From Paraburkholderia sediminicola (GTDB lineage: Bacteria > Pseudomonadota > Gammaproteobacteria > Burkholderiales > Burkholderiaceae), in NCBI RefSeq assembly GCF_902859805.1, contig NZ_CADIKC010000006.1, forward strand, positions 248,001-312,000: a stretch of DNA of 64,000 nucleotides, read 5' to 3'. The notes under the pieces are model-generated. The model was not told the DNA's origin and made no database searches. It saw nothing but the letters and a program-made list of their open reading frames with translations. The translations under genes and the position numbers were made by a program. This document shows, piece by piece, positions 51,022 through 58,445 of this stretch (positions are counted from its first letter, which is position 1; each line of letters starts with the position of its first letter).

Positions 51022-52377
51022 TTACAGACGTTTGGTGGCCAGCATCTGTAACGCTTGCTCGTACAAGCTGTCTGGGTCTACGGGAGCTCTCGGCTCGACA
51101 TCCAGTTGATGTCTCAGGTTCTCCCCCGTGACGAGAAGCACTCGATTTTCTTCAGCGCTCTTAGCCTCTGCGGCTAGCTCGTTCGCGTCTTGTCGACAAA
51201 CTAGGACGGCGATCACAGTGGGGAGGTGCTTGCTTTCTTCCAGTGCTTTTTCCAACTTCGCGCGCCTATCGACTAACTTGCCAATTTTCTTTGCGATATC
51301 GGCTGACCTGAGTGTGCATTCGATAATTGCAAGTCTGCCCAGCGGGGTGGCGACAATCAGATCGGGACCATCTGTTTCGAGCAGCTCTACCGGTGTAAAT
51401 CCTCTCAGAAATAACATTCCTGCGACCGCCTTCTCAAATCGAGACGAATCATCCTCCTTTAAAACCGCTTTTCGCAACTGCGATAGATCTTTGTCGTACA
51501 GTCGATATGCCATAAGCCTCTGGTTACGAGCCTTAGTTTTGTCAGCGAACCACTGACGCCGTACTGGATTCTTGCCCACCATCAGCATGGTCAGAACCTG
51601 GTCGGCGTCCTTTATGGGGATTACTGCCGTCCCTTCGAGGCGACCCTCTAAGCTAGCCCATTCGATTCTCTGAGCGACTTGCATACGAGCGGAGAGTCCG
51701 TCGCCTGGCACAGCCCGCAACGCGAGGCGAAGTTGCGATGTATCAAAGGCCGGATGGGTATGAATCACTAAAGATAACTTATCCTGCTCAAGGATCGTCT
51801 CTGCTATCCGCAGGTCAGCCGGCGCGGCAATACGCACAGTGATTGATGGTGTTCCATATTCTATCGGCAGTGTGATCCCGAACCAACCGGCCAGGTCGGA
51901 GATTCCGTCGAAGGGAATCTCTGCAAGCCGTAGCTCGTTGTCAACTGATTGAAGATCACGCGCAACATCACCATTTGCGTCGCCGACCACGCAGATATTC
52001 GAATCAAAGAACCACCCCTCACGGTTAATCTCTGTCGTTGGGCCCAACACTCCCCGTAGACAAACACTGATCCCGTCGTTAGTTTGAATCTCTCCACGCA
52101 TCGCTCGGTTGACAATCTCAACTATCTCGTCCTTCGAATCAACGCGTTTTTGTAGCTGCTCAGCAAACACGGTCTCTGTTCTAACTACCCCCGAATAGTT
52201 GTTCTGCGCCGGTACCGGGTGGAAGACGATGGATGCACCCCAAATCTCGAAAATTTGATTTTCGCCAGGTTTGCGACGCGCAATCAAGCGTTGGTCAACG
52301 TGGTACCCGTCGTATGTCCAGTTGTCCAGCGCATTGAAAAATGCAGTCGTGTGAGAGGGGTTCAAGGAAATCTCCAT
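51022..52377 (-). CDS. Nuclease-fold (PD-(D/E)XK-like) protein of unknown function
   Basis: The 451-residue protein has an unknown N-terminal part of about 310 residues, including two beta-rich sections. The C-terminal domain has features of restriction endonuclease-like folds: Glu315 in FEKAVAGMLFLRGF, Asp339 in GPDLIVATPLGRL and Glu353 in AIIECTL. The usual ExK Lys is Thr355, with Lys residues a turn later (AKKIGKL). Such domains are common in restriction, phage defence and repair. The gene is somewhat AT-richer than the chromosome and follows the TA pair in the island. No methylase lies beside it. The start is taken at the second Met; RBS is weak. Confidence 0.6.
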   Translation of the reverse strand: MEISLNPSHTTAFFNALDNWTYDGYHVDQRLIARRKPGENQIFEIWGASIVFHPVPAQNNYSGVVRTETVFAEQLQKRVDSKDEIVEIVNRAMRGEIQTNDGISVCLRGVLGPTTEINREGWFFDSNICVVGDANGDVARDLQSVDNELRLAEIPFDGISDLAGWFGITLPIEYGTPSITVRIAAPADLRIAETILEQDKLSLVIHTHPAFDTSQLRLALRAVPGDGLSARMQVAQRIEWASLEGRLEGTAVIPIKDADQVLTMLMVGKNPVRRQWFADKTKARNQRLMAYRLYDKDLSQLRKAVLKEDDSSRFEKAVAGMLFLRGFTPVELLETDGPDLIVATPLGRLAIIECTLRSADIAKKIGKLVDRRAKLEKALEESKHLPTVIAVLVCRQDANELAAEAKSAEENRVLLVTGENLRHQLDVEPRAPVDPDSLYEQALQMLATKRL

Positions 52378-52422
52378 CAAGCTGACATGATCGAATATCC
52401 GATTATTATGGCCGATCGCCAG

Positions 52423-52623
52423 CTATCTCAAGAATCTCGGCGATTCAATGTAGCAACGCATCGCGGCTTCGAGTTCGGAGTCCCCTAGCCAGTATTGCCC
52501 ATCATCAGATCTCACACCACCCGGCGTCACCTTCCCGGCGCACGCTATCGACTTGTTCCCAAGTTCGGCATCGACGATTCTACCGACAACAATTCCAAGG
52601 CCCTTCAAGTCATCCAAGGTCAT
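52423..52623 (-). CDS. Hypothetical protein, 66 residues
   Basis: A small protein of unknown family. ATG 52623 has AAGGAG six bases upstream, a strong site; a longer frame to GTG 52722 overlaps the previous gene's 3' end and is possible but less likely. The sequence has LKGLGIVVGRIVDAELGN and LGDSELEAAMRCYIES, a compact alpha/beta pattern. It lies between the nuclease-like gene and the SOS-controlled gene, all minus strand, and may be part of their operon. Confidence 0.55.
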   Translation of the reverse strand: MTLDDLKGLGIVVGRIVDAELGNKSIACAGKVTPGGVRSDDGQYWLGDSELEAAMRCYIESPRFLR

Positions 52624-52676
52624 GTTCATCTCCTTCCGCCGTTTTTTCGCCCTTCTTCCAAAGTGCGCATAGTCGC

Positions 52677-52937
52677 TTAGGGGAGTATCTGTTGCCGCGG
52701 CGTGGGTGGGGCTGTCAGACACGGCTCAGCATCCAATTCCTGTTCGAAGCATTCCCACACGCAATCCGCCACATACGCGGTTCCGCTCTTGCCGATCATT
52801 CTTCGGACCTGGTCGGCGCGGATTATCGTCGAGCGCAAGCGATGGATCTCCTGCAACAGTCGCAGAACGGTTTCGGTCGGCTCGCGATCGTAGATTTCGG
52901 CCAGTTCAGCGGCGGTTAGTGGGCGACGGTGCCGCAT
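52677..52937 (-). CDS. SOS-box-controlled small phage protein
   Basis: The 86-residue helical protein starts at ATG 52937 (MRHRRPLTAAELAEIYDREP). The LLQEIHRLRSTIIRADQ segment resembles small proteins in Burkholderia prophages. A near-perfect LexA box ends 15 bp before the start, so it should be induced by DNA damage. In P2-like phages such as 186, an SOS-controlled gene (tum) triggers prophage induction, so a Tum-like or lysis-timing role is possible without sequence proof. The frame continues upstream without a stop into a tape-measure fragment to GTG 53261, so an in-frame fusion product is possible. Confidence 0.7.
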   Translation of the reverse strand: MRHRRPLTAAELAEIYDREPTETVLRLLQEIHRLRSTIIRADQVRRMIGKSGTAYVADCVWECFEQELDAEPCLTAPPTPRQQILP

Positions 52938-53261
52938 GGCTGCACACAAAATACTGTATGGATATACAGTATAGCCGGGATTTTTCTGTTTGCATCTGGC
53001 ACTATCATTGGAAGATCCACGGGAGGTATGGATGCCGAGTTTTTCCTTGAACCATCCAACGGTCGAGCTGGCGACGTTGACGATCGCGTCTTTTACGGCG
53101 CCCAGCCCGCTGGTGATGCCGGTCACAAGGCCAGAGAGCAGGTTCGCGCCAAACTCCGAAAACTTCGCCGGCATGTCGATTCCGAACCATGACAGCACGC
53201 CCGCAAATGCCTGGTAGAACAGGCCGAGGGGTGACCAGTTGAGGATAAATGCGCCGATCAC
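52938..53261 (-). pseudogene. Fragment of a P2-type tail tape-measure protein (gpT)
   Basis: About 100 residues match the C-terminal third of P2-like tape-measure proteins: ILNWSPLGLFYQAFAGVLSWFG, then PAKFSEFGANLLSGLVTGI and VGWFKEKLGIHTS. Intact proteins are 700-1000 residues. The fragment begins at GTG 53261, which overlaps the holin stop as GTGA, and it breaks off at IHTS, where PSRVF is expected, then runs in frame into the SOS gene. This is a deletion relic in which all tail genes between holin and T have been lost. Confidence 0.8.
52952..52971. promoter_or_regulatory. LexA (SOS) operator
   Basis: TACTGTATGGATATACAGTA has the CTGT-N8-ACAG core and matching TA flanks of the LexA consensus. 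It lies immediately upstream of the 86-residue gene on the minus strand. Confidence 0.85.
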
Positions 53262-53599
53262 CCCCCTTTCCTGAACATTGAGAACAGGTCTAACGTCTTG
53301 ACCCGGTCAATCAGTTGCAGCGTCACGGTGATCACCAATGCGGCCGCGAAGAACGCCGCCACGCCGGTTGACTTGATCGGTGTCGCGGTGACGATCTCCG
53401 GCGCGGCCAGATAGCCCATCACCAGGGAAATCAGCATGTAGGCGACACGCTTCAGGGCGCCGATATCTTTCGACGTAACGACTACGAGCGCGGCGCCCGT
53501 GAAGGCGCCAATCAACGCGTTGCCGTCGATACCCGGCGCGAGGCTCGCGAGGCCGATCGCGGCCGACAGTGCGAGGGTGGTGGTGCTCGGTTCGGCCAT
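53258..53599 (-). CDS. Phage holin, P2 gpY-like position
   Basis: The 113-residue protein has three hydrophobic helices (LALSAAIGLASLAPGI, ALIGAFTGAALVVVTS, VAAFFAAALVITVTLQL) and a basic C-terminus (MFRKGG), as in class I holins that form lysis pores in the inner membrane. ATG 53599 has AGGAG five bases upstream; a longer frame to 53626 is less likely. In P2 the holin Y lies after O-N-M-L-X, and here it lies shortly downstream of the truncated O, as expected after loss of N-X. No endolysin follows. Confidence 0.75.
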   Translation of the reverse strand: MAEPSTTTLALSAAIGLASLAPGIDGNALIGAFTGAALVVVTSKDIGALKRVAYMLISLVMGYLAAPEIVTATPIKSTGVAAFFAAALVITVTLQLIDRVKTLDLFSMFRKGG

Positions 53600-53720
53600 G
53601 TCGGCTCCTGAGTCGGTGTAGATCAATCAGTCAAACAGTTGTAAGAGCGGCGTCGATGTATCGACACTCGCCAGCTCGGGAAGAAAAACAGGGGTTCCGA
53701 TCGGCAGAAATACGCCGAAA

Positions 53721-54335
53721 TCAGCCAGGCCAGCGTTCGCTTCGAGTGCCGAGGCTTGCGGGGCTGTCGGTCACAGCGAGGCCGACCAGGTACGCCTGAT
53801 TCGTGTCGGCGAATGACGGATCGATTTCGCACGACGTGTAGATCTTCTGCTTTGCCTTCGTCAGTGCGACGAGGTCGGTCGTCGGCGCGATCTGCGCATA
53901 CAGGCCGAGCTTTCCGGCGAGCGGGCCGGTTTCATCGCGGGTTTCCAGTGCGATCACGTCACCGTATGCCTTGAACGGACTATCAGGGATGATGCCGCGG
54001 TAGTGTTCGAGGTTCAGCCGTGCGCCGTACACGTCGGGGTTGTAGTTCTTCGCCATCTGTACAAGCGATGCGCGATCGATGCTCCGGCCATCGCTTGTTG
54101 CGCCTTCGACAGCGATGCGGAAAAACTTCGTTGCCGTATGCTTGACCGACCCGCCGGCGCCAGTCGCCGCCACGGAGCCGATCGCGAGCGCTCCGGCGCC
54201 GAGATGGCCGCCGATGAAATCGGAATGGTTGAGAACGCTACTCACGGCGAGCGTCGCCGCGTGCGCGTCCATCGTGAAAGCGAACGCGATCGCCGCAACA
54301 GCGAACGACATGAGCGACAGCTTGCGAGATTGCAT
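53721..54335 (-). CDS. P2 gpO-like capsid protease, lacking the scaffold half, with an added signal-like N-terminus
   Basis: The 204-residue protein has a core from about residue 69 (TKFFRIAVEGATSDGRSID) to DSPASLGT that matches the N-terminal protease half of P2 gpO. The likely triad is retained: Asp in SDGRS, His in NLEHYRG and Ser in YTSCEID. The scaffold half (about 80-90 more residues) is missing, and after SLGT the frame ends in RSERWPG. The first 65 residues (MQSRKLSLMSFAVAAIAFAFTMDAHA...) look like a secretory leader plus a Gly/Ala stretch and are not part of gpO. GGAG precedes ATG 54335. It is divergent from gpP as in P2. It may be a decayed relic or an altered product. Confidence 0.75.
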   Translation of the reverse strand: MQSRKLSLMSFAVAAIAFAFTMDAHAATLAVSSVLNHSDFIGGHLGAGALAIGSVAATGAGGSVKHTATKFFRIAVEGATSDGRSIDRASLVQMAKNYNPDVYGARLNLEHYRGIIPDSPFKAYGDVIALETRDETGPLAGKLGLYAQIAPTTDLVALTKAKQKIYTSCEIDPSFADTNQAYLVGLAVTDSPASLGTRSERWPG

Positions 54336-54489
54336 GTATTAGGTCTCCAGCGGGTTTAAAAGGTTGATTCGGCGTGAGTTCATATCTTGCGTTTACGAGC
54401 GCTTCGGCTCAACGCTTTGCGTTTGTTTTAGGCTTGGATACAAACGCTTAGGCGTGCTTGCGCGCGCGCGTCGCGAGAAACTTGGGGCC
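54336..54489. promoter_or_regulatory. Divergent gpO/gpP control region
   Basis: The 154-bp stretch between the O-like and P-like genes matches the position of the P2 late divergent promoters PO and PP, which are activated by Ogr-type zinc-finger proteins. TTTGCGTTTG and ACAAACGC form a loose inverted match (54416-54452), but no certain Ogr site can be assigned by eye. Confidence 0.4.
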
Positions 54490-54894
54490 ATGCTAGAAAC
54501 CGCTGATATCGCCCCTGTGCTTGAATCGAATGCCGACCCACGCCGTATAGCCCGCGCGCTCTACTGGCAGGGTTGGCGCGTCACGTCGATCGCGCGTCAT
54601 CTGGAAATCAAGCGCGCGACAGTCGAAGCGTGGAAACAGCGCGACGAATGGGACAAGGCGACGCCGATCGAGCGCATCGAGTCGTCGTTAGAAACGCGGC
54701 TCGCGGTATTGATTGCCAAGCAGGAAAAAGACGGCCGTGACTTCAAGGAGGTCGATCTGCTCACCTATGAGGCGAGCCGCAGCGAGGAAACCGGGCACGC
54801 GGATCTTGCATGGGCATGCCTGCACGCGCTCGGCAATGAACCGCTAGAGGGCATTACTGCCAACAACACAGGCTTTATGGAGTTCTCAAATTGA
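54490..54894 (+). CDS. P2 gpP-like terminase large subunit with the centre deleted in frame
   Basis: The 134-residue product starts like intact gpP (ARALYWQGWRVTSIARHLEIKRATVEAWKQRDEW, the N-terminal HTH) and ends like it (SEETGHADLAWACLHALGNEPLEG...MEFSN). The intact protein has about 590 residues, so roughly 450 central residues, including the ATPase and nuclease domains, are gone without loss of frame near DLLTYEAS. ATG 54490 is chosen for family fit although the frame opens at 54364. The stop overlaps the portal TTG start by 4 bases, as in P2. It cannot package DNA but still has the DNA-binding and C-terminal ends. Confidence 0.8.
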   Translation: MLETADIAPVLESNADPRRIARALYWQGWRVTSIARHLEIKRATVEAWKQRDEWDKATPIERIESSLETRLAVLIAKQEKDGRDFKEVDLLTYEASRSEETGHADLAWACLHALGNEPLEGITANNTGFMEFSN

Positions 54895-55934
54895 GCAAAC
54901 GCAGACACAACCACACGCACGCCGCAGCGCCGGCGCCGACCGCAGCTCAGCCAGCGCGGGCCGAGGCTTTTACATTCGGCGACCCGATGCCGGTTATGGA
55001 TCGGGCCGAAATTCTGGATTACGTGGAGAGCTGGTCGGCCGGCGAATGGTTTGAGCCGCCGGTGTCGTTCGCGGGCCTGGCGAAGTCATTTCGCGCCGGC
55101 GTGCATCACAGCTCCGCGATTTACTTCAAGCGCAATGTGCTGTCATCCACGTTCATTCCACACAAGTTGCTCACGCGCGAGGAATTCGACAAGTGGGCGC
55201 TTGATTTTCTGGTGTTTGGGAACGGCCCGATAGAGAGGCAAAAGAACCGGCTCGGCGGTACGCTCGCGCTCAAGCGAGCGCCGGCGAAGTACATGCGTCG
55301 CGCGACCGATTTGCAGCGTTTCTTTCAGATCAACGGCATACAGGAAAAGCACGAATTCGAACCGGGCGTGATCTTTAACTTGATGGAACCGGATATCAAT
55401 CAGGAGGTGTATGGCCTGCCCGAATATCTCGGCGCGCTACACGCGGCATGGTTGAACGAGTCTGCGACGCTGTTTCGCCGGCGCTACTATGAAAATGGAT
55501 CACACGCCGGCTTCATCCTGTATATGACGGACGCAGCGCAGAAGCAGGAAGACGTTGACGCGTTGCGCGAGGCGTTGAAAAACAGCAAGGGACCGGGGAA
55601 TTTCCGCAACCTGTTCATGTACGCGCCGAACGGCAAGAAGGAAGGGATTCAGCTCATCCCGGTGTCCGAGGTCACGGCGAAAGACGAGTTTTTCAACATC
55701 AAGAATGTGACGCGCGACGACCTGCTTGCGGCGCATCGCGTGCCACCGCAGCTTATCGGCGTAGTGCCGAGCAACACGGGCGGGTTCGGGGCCGCAGACA
55801 CGGCTGCCGAGGTATTCGGCGCCAACGAAATCGAACCGCTACAGCGCCGCTTTACGCAACTCAATGAGTGGATCGGCGATGAGGTCGTGCGGTTCAATCC
55901 TTACAGTATCAAGAGGGCGGTCGCCGCAGCTTGA
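54891..55934 (+). CDS. Phage portal protein, P2 gpQ-like
   Basis: The 347-residue protein is complete (P2 gpQ has 344). It forms the dodecameric ring at the capsid vertex through which DNA enters. Hallmarks are FTFGDPMPVMDRAEILDYVE at the start, HHSSAIYFKRNVL, PEYLGALHAAWLNESATLFRRRYYENGSHAGFI and the late HRVPPQLIGVVPSNTGGFG. The start codon is TTG overlapping the gpP stop. It is the only intact head gene in this remnant. Directly beyond it the strand switches and accessory genes begin, the position near cos where P2 carries tin and old. Confidence 0.9.
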   Translation: MSKRRHNHTHAAAPAPTAAQPARAEAFTFGDPMPVMDRAEILDYVESWSAGEWFEPPVSFAGLAKSFRAGVHHSSAIYFKRNVLSSTFIPHKLLTREEFDKWALDFLVFGNGPIERQKNRLGGTLALKRAPAKYMRRATDLQRFFQINGIQEKHEFEPGVIFNLMEPDINQEVYGLPEYLGALHAAWLNESATLFRRRYYENGSHAGFILYMTDAAQKQEDVDALREALKNSKGPGNFRNLFMYAPNGKKEGIQLIPVSEVTAKDEFFNIKNVTRDDLLAAHRVPPQLIGVVPSNTGGFGAADTAAEVFGANEIEPLQRRFTQLNEWIGDEVVRFNPYSIKRAVAAA

Positions 55935-56019
55935 GCAGCATACAGCCGACCGCGACGGGCCGTGTCCGACCCGTTGTTGACGGTGGCGAGGTCACGTCGA
56001 TCTACCGGATACCGGTCAT

Positions 56020-56124
56020 TTAGAACGTCAGCGCCTTCCGCCCGATGCTATCTTCCAAGTGCGCAATCTCGTCCTCTGACGGCACAAACATGCGAGTCGC
56101 AAATTCCGCCTCACTCGGCAGCCG
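56020..56124 (-). pseudogene. Possible coding remnant, C-terminal end
   Basis: On the minus strand a frame directly after the HEPN gene's stop reads RLPSEAEFATRMFVPSEDEI and ends in LEDSIGRKALTF at the TAA 56020-56022. The composition is protein-like and acidic, but no start codon with RBS is present other than a weak ATG giving 23 residues. It may be the tail of a former third gene of the DUF262/HEPN operon. Confidence 0.3.
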
Positions 56125-56763
56125 TTAGACGAGACTCGCCCTATAAGTATCTAGATAACCGTCGAGCAGCTCTAAATCCGTCACTAGCTCCTTGACACTC
56201 TTATATTCGGTTTCTGGATCGAGAAGAACGAGAACCGATTTTCCAGAATTATGAGCTTCTGCCCCCCGCTTTTCGCCAAGTGCATCCAACCGAGTCAAAA
56301 GCGTCCCGGATAAATCAGAAATCGACAATCCGATTGGCGTAAACATCTTCGCAAAATTGTGCTCTTTTATGCCGTTGTTTTCCTTGATTATTTTGTAGAA
56401 ATATGAGAATGCAGCACTAAGATTCTGGCGAAATATGCTTTCAAAATCACCTTTAGAAGTACCCGAGACTTTTTCGCTTACTGGAACGCGGTCGGAATGC
56501 GCGGCCGCGATGAATGCCGTCGGCTTATAAAATTTTCCATGCAACTTCCAAGTGTCCTCCGCAGCGCGAGCAATAGCCTTTGCCCACGCCTCAAGAAAAT
56601 GCTCGATCTCTGCGTGCGAGAGCAGCAAGAAAGCCCGAGTATGAGTATGGACTTGGAGTTGATCGGGATAGGTACCACCCGGATCGAAGGCCGCCGGCAA
56701 GAAAACTTGGCGGATTTTTTCGATCTCGGTCTCAAGATCTATCCAGCGAGCAGTGGCAGCCAT
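56125..56763 (-). CDS. HEPN-domain protein (MAE_28990/RiboL-PSP-HEPN-like), candidate RNase effector
   Basis: The 212-residue all-helical protein opens IDLETEIEKIRQVFLPAA and has LLLSHAEIEHFLEAWAKAI. The late KRGAEAHNSG contains Arg166 and His171 in the R-x4-H arrangement of HEPN ribonucleases. The layout is that of HEPN proteins linked to defence and toxin-antitoxin systems, which cut RNA when activated. It begins 3 bp after the DUF262 gene, so the two are one operon, and it follows the portal gene of the P2-like remnant in inverted orientation. HEPN acting as effector and DUF262 as sensor is inferred by analogy. Confidence 0.7.
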   Translation of the reverse strand: MAATARWIDLETEIEKIRQVFLPAAFDPGGTYPDQLQVHTHTRAFLLLSHAEIEHFLEAWAKAIARAAEDTWKLHGKFYKPTAFIAAAHSDRVPVSEKVSGTSKGDFESIFRQNLSAAFSYFYKIIKENNGIKEHNFAKMFTPIGLSISDLSGTLLTRLDALGEKRGAEAHNSGKSVLVLLDPETEYKSVKELVTDLELLDGYLDTYRASLV

Positions 56764-56766
56764 TAT

Positions 56767-58125
56767 TTAGTGACGTCCAGAGCGGCGAGGCGTCTTCCCA
56801 GCGGCAACAGGTTCCCTTTTTTCAGTCGCCTTTTTTACCGCTATCTTTTTTGCAGGCGCCGCTTTTGCCGCTGCCTTTTTTGCAGGCGCCGCTTTTGCCG
56901 GTACCTTTTTTGCAGTAATGTTCTTTGTCGCGGTACTGGCCGCGCCTGCATCAGCTGCCGTCGTGTTGGGTATTAACGGCGGCGAAATATCGGCACCCGA
57001 GATTTCAGAAATAGCTGCCGCCCAAATCTGCAGTCGCGTGAATGTATTCCCTGCGCCGGCAGTATCACTTTCCACTGCAGCCAGAAATCTAGAATCTCCC
57101 GCGAACAAGGCCTTGTAAGATTTTACTATAGCAGTGCCTTTACCCGCCAAGGCAGCTCTAACGGACTTTTTAGATTGAAAATATATCAAGGCGTCAAAAA
57201 CCGCACGATTAAATTGCCGCGAATCGGGTTTTCTCGCTATCGTATCTCCAAAGATCTCCGAGAGGCTCGAAACCCCTGCTTCAAATTCACTAATTGCAGC
57301 CACAATCTTCGGCTCGTATTGGTCCCAATCCTCATTGAACGTCTCGAACGCGTAGTCCAGGAACGCTTTCAATCGCCCAGGATATCTTGGCGCAAAGAAT
57401 CGGAATGCAAGAAATCTCGCGAGTATCTCAATGTCCCGCATGCGGGGGTCTGGATCGGTCAGACCAAGGATTTTCTTAATCCCCATCGAGTTGCTCGCTG
57501 CCTCATCGATAAAGGTAGAAAAGGCACCCGGCTGCAAGGCTTGCCGAAGCTCTTGCGGCGAGAGCTTTACGCTGCCCGTATTAAGTCGCAAGAACACGGT
57601 ATGAAGGAAATTCGTATCACGCCAATTACGAATGACGACCGTTCGGATGGGCTGGTTACAAAGGGCATTGTAGTCTGATTCGAGCGAAGGATCAGTGGCC
57701 AACGCTTCGAAGGTTTTCCGTTTTAGGTCTTCGCGTAGTGTGAGAGAGGACAGCGCAAATCCATTGTTTTCGCCGGCACCTTTCCCCCAAAACTGCAAGA
57801 TACTCAATAGCCGCTGCTTACCGTCCAAAACAATAAATTTACCGCGCTCTGTTTTCACTTCGGCAAGAACGATTTGAGGAATCGGCAAACCAACTATTAG
57901 AGATTCGATAAACCTGCTCTTTCGATCCTTCTTCCACGCATCACGCCGTTGAAAACCGGGACTCAGCTGAATATTTTTACGTTCGAGTTGGGAAACGATT
58001 GTCTCTGTAGTCCAGTCGTTTCCGCTGACGACCGCTGCTACTGACCGCGGATCCAACGCCTCTGAAACATCCTGGTCCTCAAACTCGTCGTCGAACTCTA
58101 GCTCTGCAGGCTTCTGAGTGCCCAT
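56767..58125 (-). CDS. DUF262 (ParB/GmrS-like) protein with a lysine/alanine-rich tail
   Basis: The 452-residue protein has an acidic start (ELEFDDEFEDQDVSEALD) and then a DUF262 domain: IQLSPGFQRRDAWKKDRKS and, at residues 101-105, DGKQR in FIVLDGKQRLLSIL, the nucleotide-handling DGQQR-type motif of this family. LRLNTGSVKLSPQELRQAL follows. The middle (about 200-390) is helical, and no DUF1524 HNH nuclease is present. The last 50 residues are a basic PAKKA repeat tail like histone H1 and should bind DNA or RNA. Related DUF262 proteins act in GmrSD and SspE anti-phage systems. The partner nuclease would be the co-transcribed HEPN protein. Confidence 0.8.
   Translation of the reverse strand: MGTQKPAELEFDDEFEDQDVSEALDPRSVAAVVSGNDWTTETIVSQLERKNIQLSPGFQRRDAWKKDRKSRFIESLIVGLPIPQIVLAEVKTERGKFIVLDGKQRLLSILQFWGKGAGENNGFALSSLTLREDLKRKTFEALATDPSLESDYNALCNQPIRTVVIRNWRDTNFLHTVFLRLNTGSVKLSPQELRQALQPGAFSTFIDEAASNSMGIKKILGLTDPDPRMRDIEILARFLAFRFFAPRYPGRLKAFLDYAFETFNEDWDQYEPKIVAAISEFEAGVSSLSEIFGDTIARKPDSRQFNRAVFDALIYFQSKKSVRAALAGKGTAIVKSYKALFAGDSRFLAAVESDTAGAGNTFTRLQIWAAAISEISGADISPPLIPNTTAADAGAASTATKNITAKKVPAKAAPAKKAAAKAAPAKKIAVKKATEKREPVAAGKTPRRSGRH
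56846..56905. repeat. 30-bp tandem repeat encoding the PAKKA tail
   Basis: Two units (56846-56875 and 56876-56905) differ only near the right end, and a partial third follows. Each encodes ten residues of the Lys/Ala/Pro-rich C-terminus of the DUF262 protein. Unit number could vary between strains. Confidence 0.75.
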
Positions 58126-58445
58126 CGGGTGTCCTTGTATGAATGATAAAGATCCTCGGTGGCGCCATCATCCCTGACGAGCTTGCTCTTGTAAACAAGG
58201 CGCGCCACTTCCGCTCGAAATCGGTTCGAGCCGATTCCGCGTTCGCGGTTGACCCAAGTCAACCTGAAAGCTGCAGTTCGCGAACGGAAGCTGTGGCCGT
58301 ACCGCGTCCCACACCCGAGATCGGAGATCGCTTTGGGCGCACGCTGCAAGCAAAAAGCATAGGATGACATGGAGCGGCTCATCGACGTCGCGTGGTTTCA
58401 ACGGCCTGCTTCCACTCGGAACGGCCATCCTCTATTACGCGGGTC
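58126..58445. other. Gap upstream of the DUF262 gene
   Basis: This 320-bp stretch has no convincing gene: overlapping short frames on both strands lack RBS and protein-like composition. TCGGTTCGAGCCGA near 58220 is a short palindrome. The promoter of the DUF262/HEPN operon should lie at the left end. Confidence 0.4.

Noticed and set aside
56846..56920. CRISPR-like array
   Set aside because: The 30-bp units are contiguous with no spacers and encode the PAKKA tail. No cas genes were seen anywhere in the window.
58098..58428. Two overlapping minus-strand ORFs upstream of the DUF262 gene
   Set aside because: They overlap the DUF262 start, lack RBS, and have Arg/Ser-rich composition without motifs.
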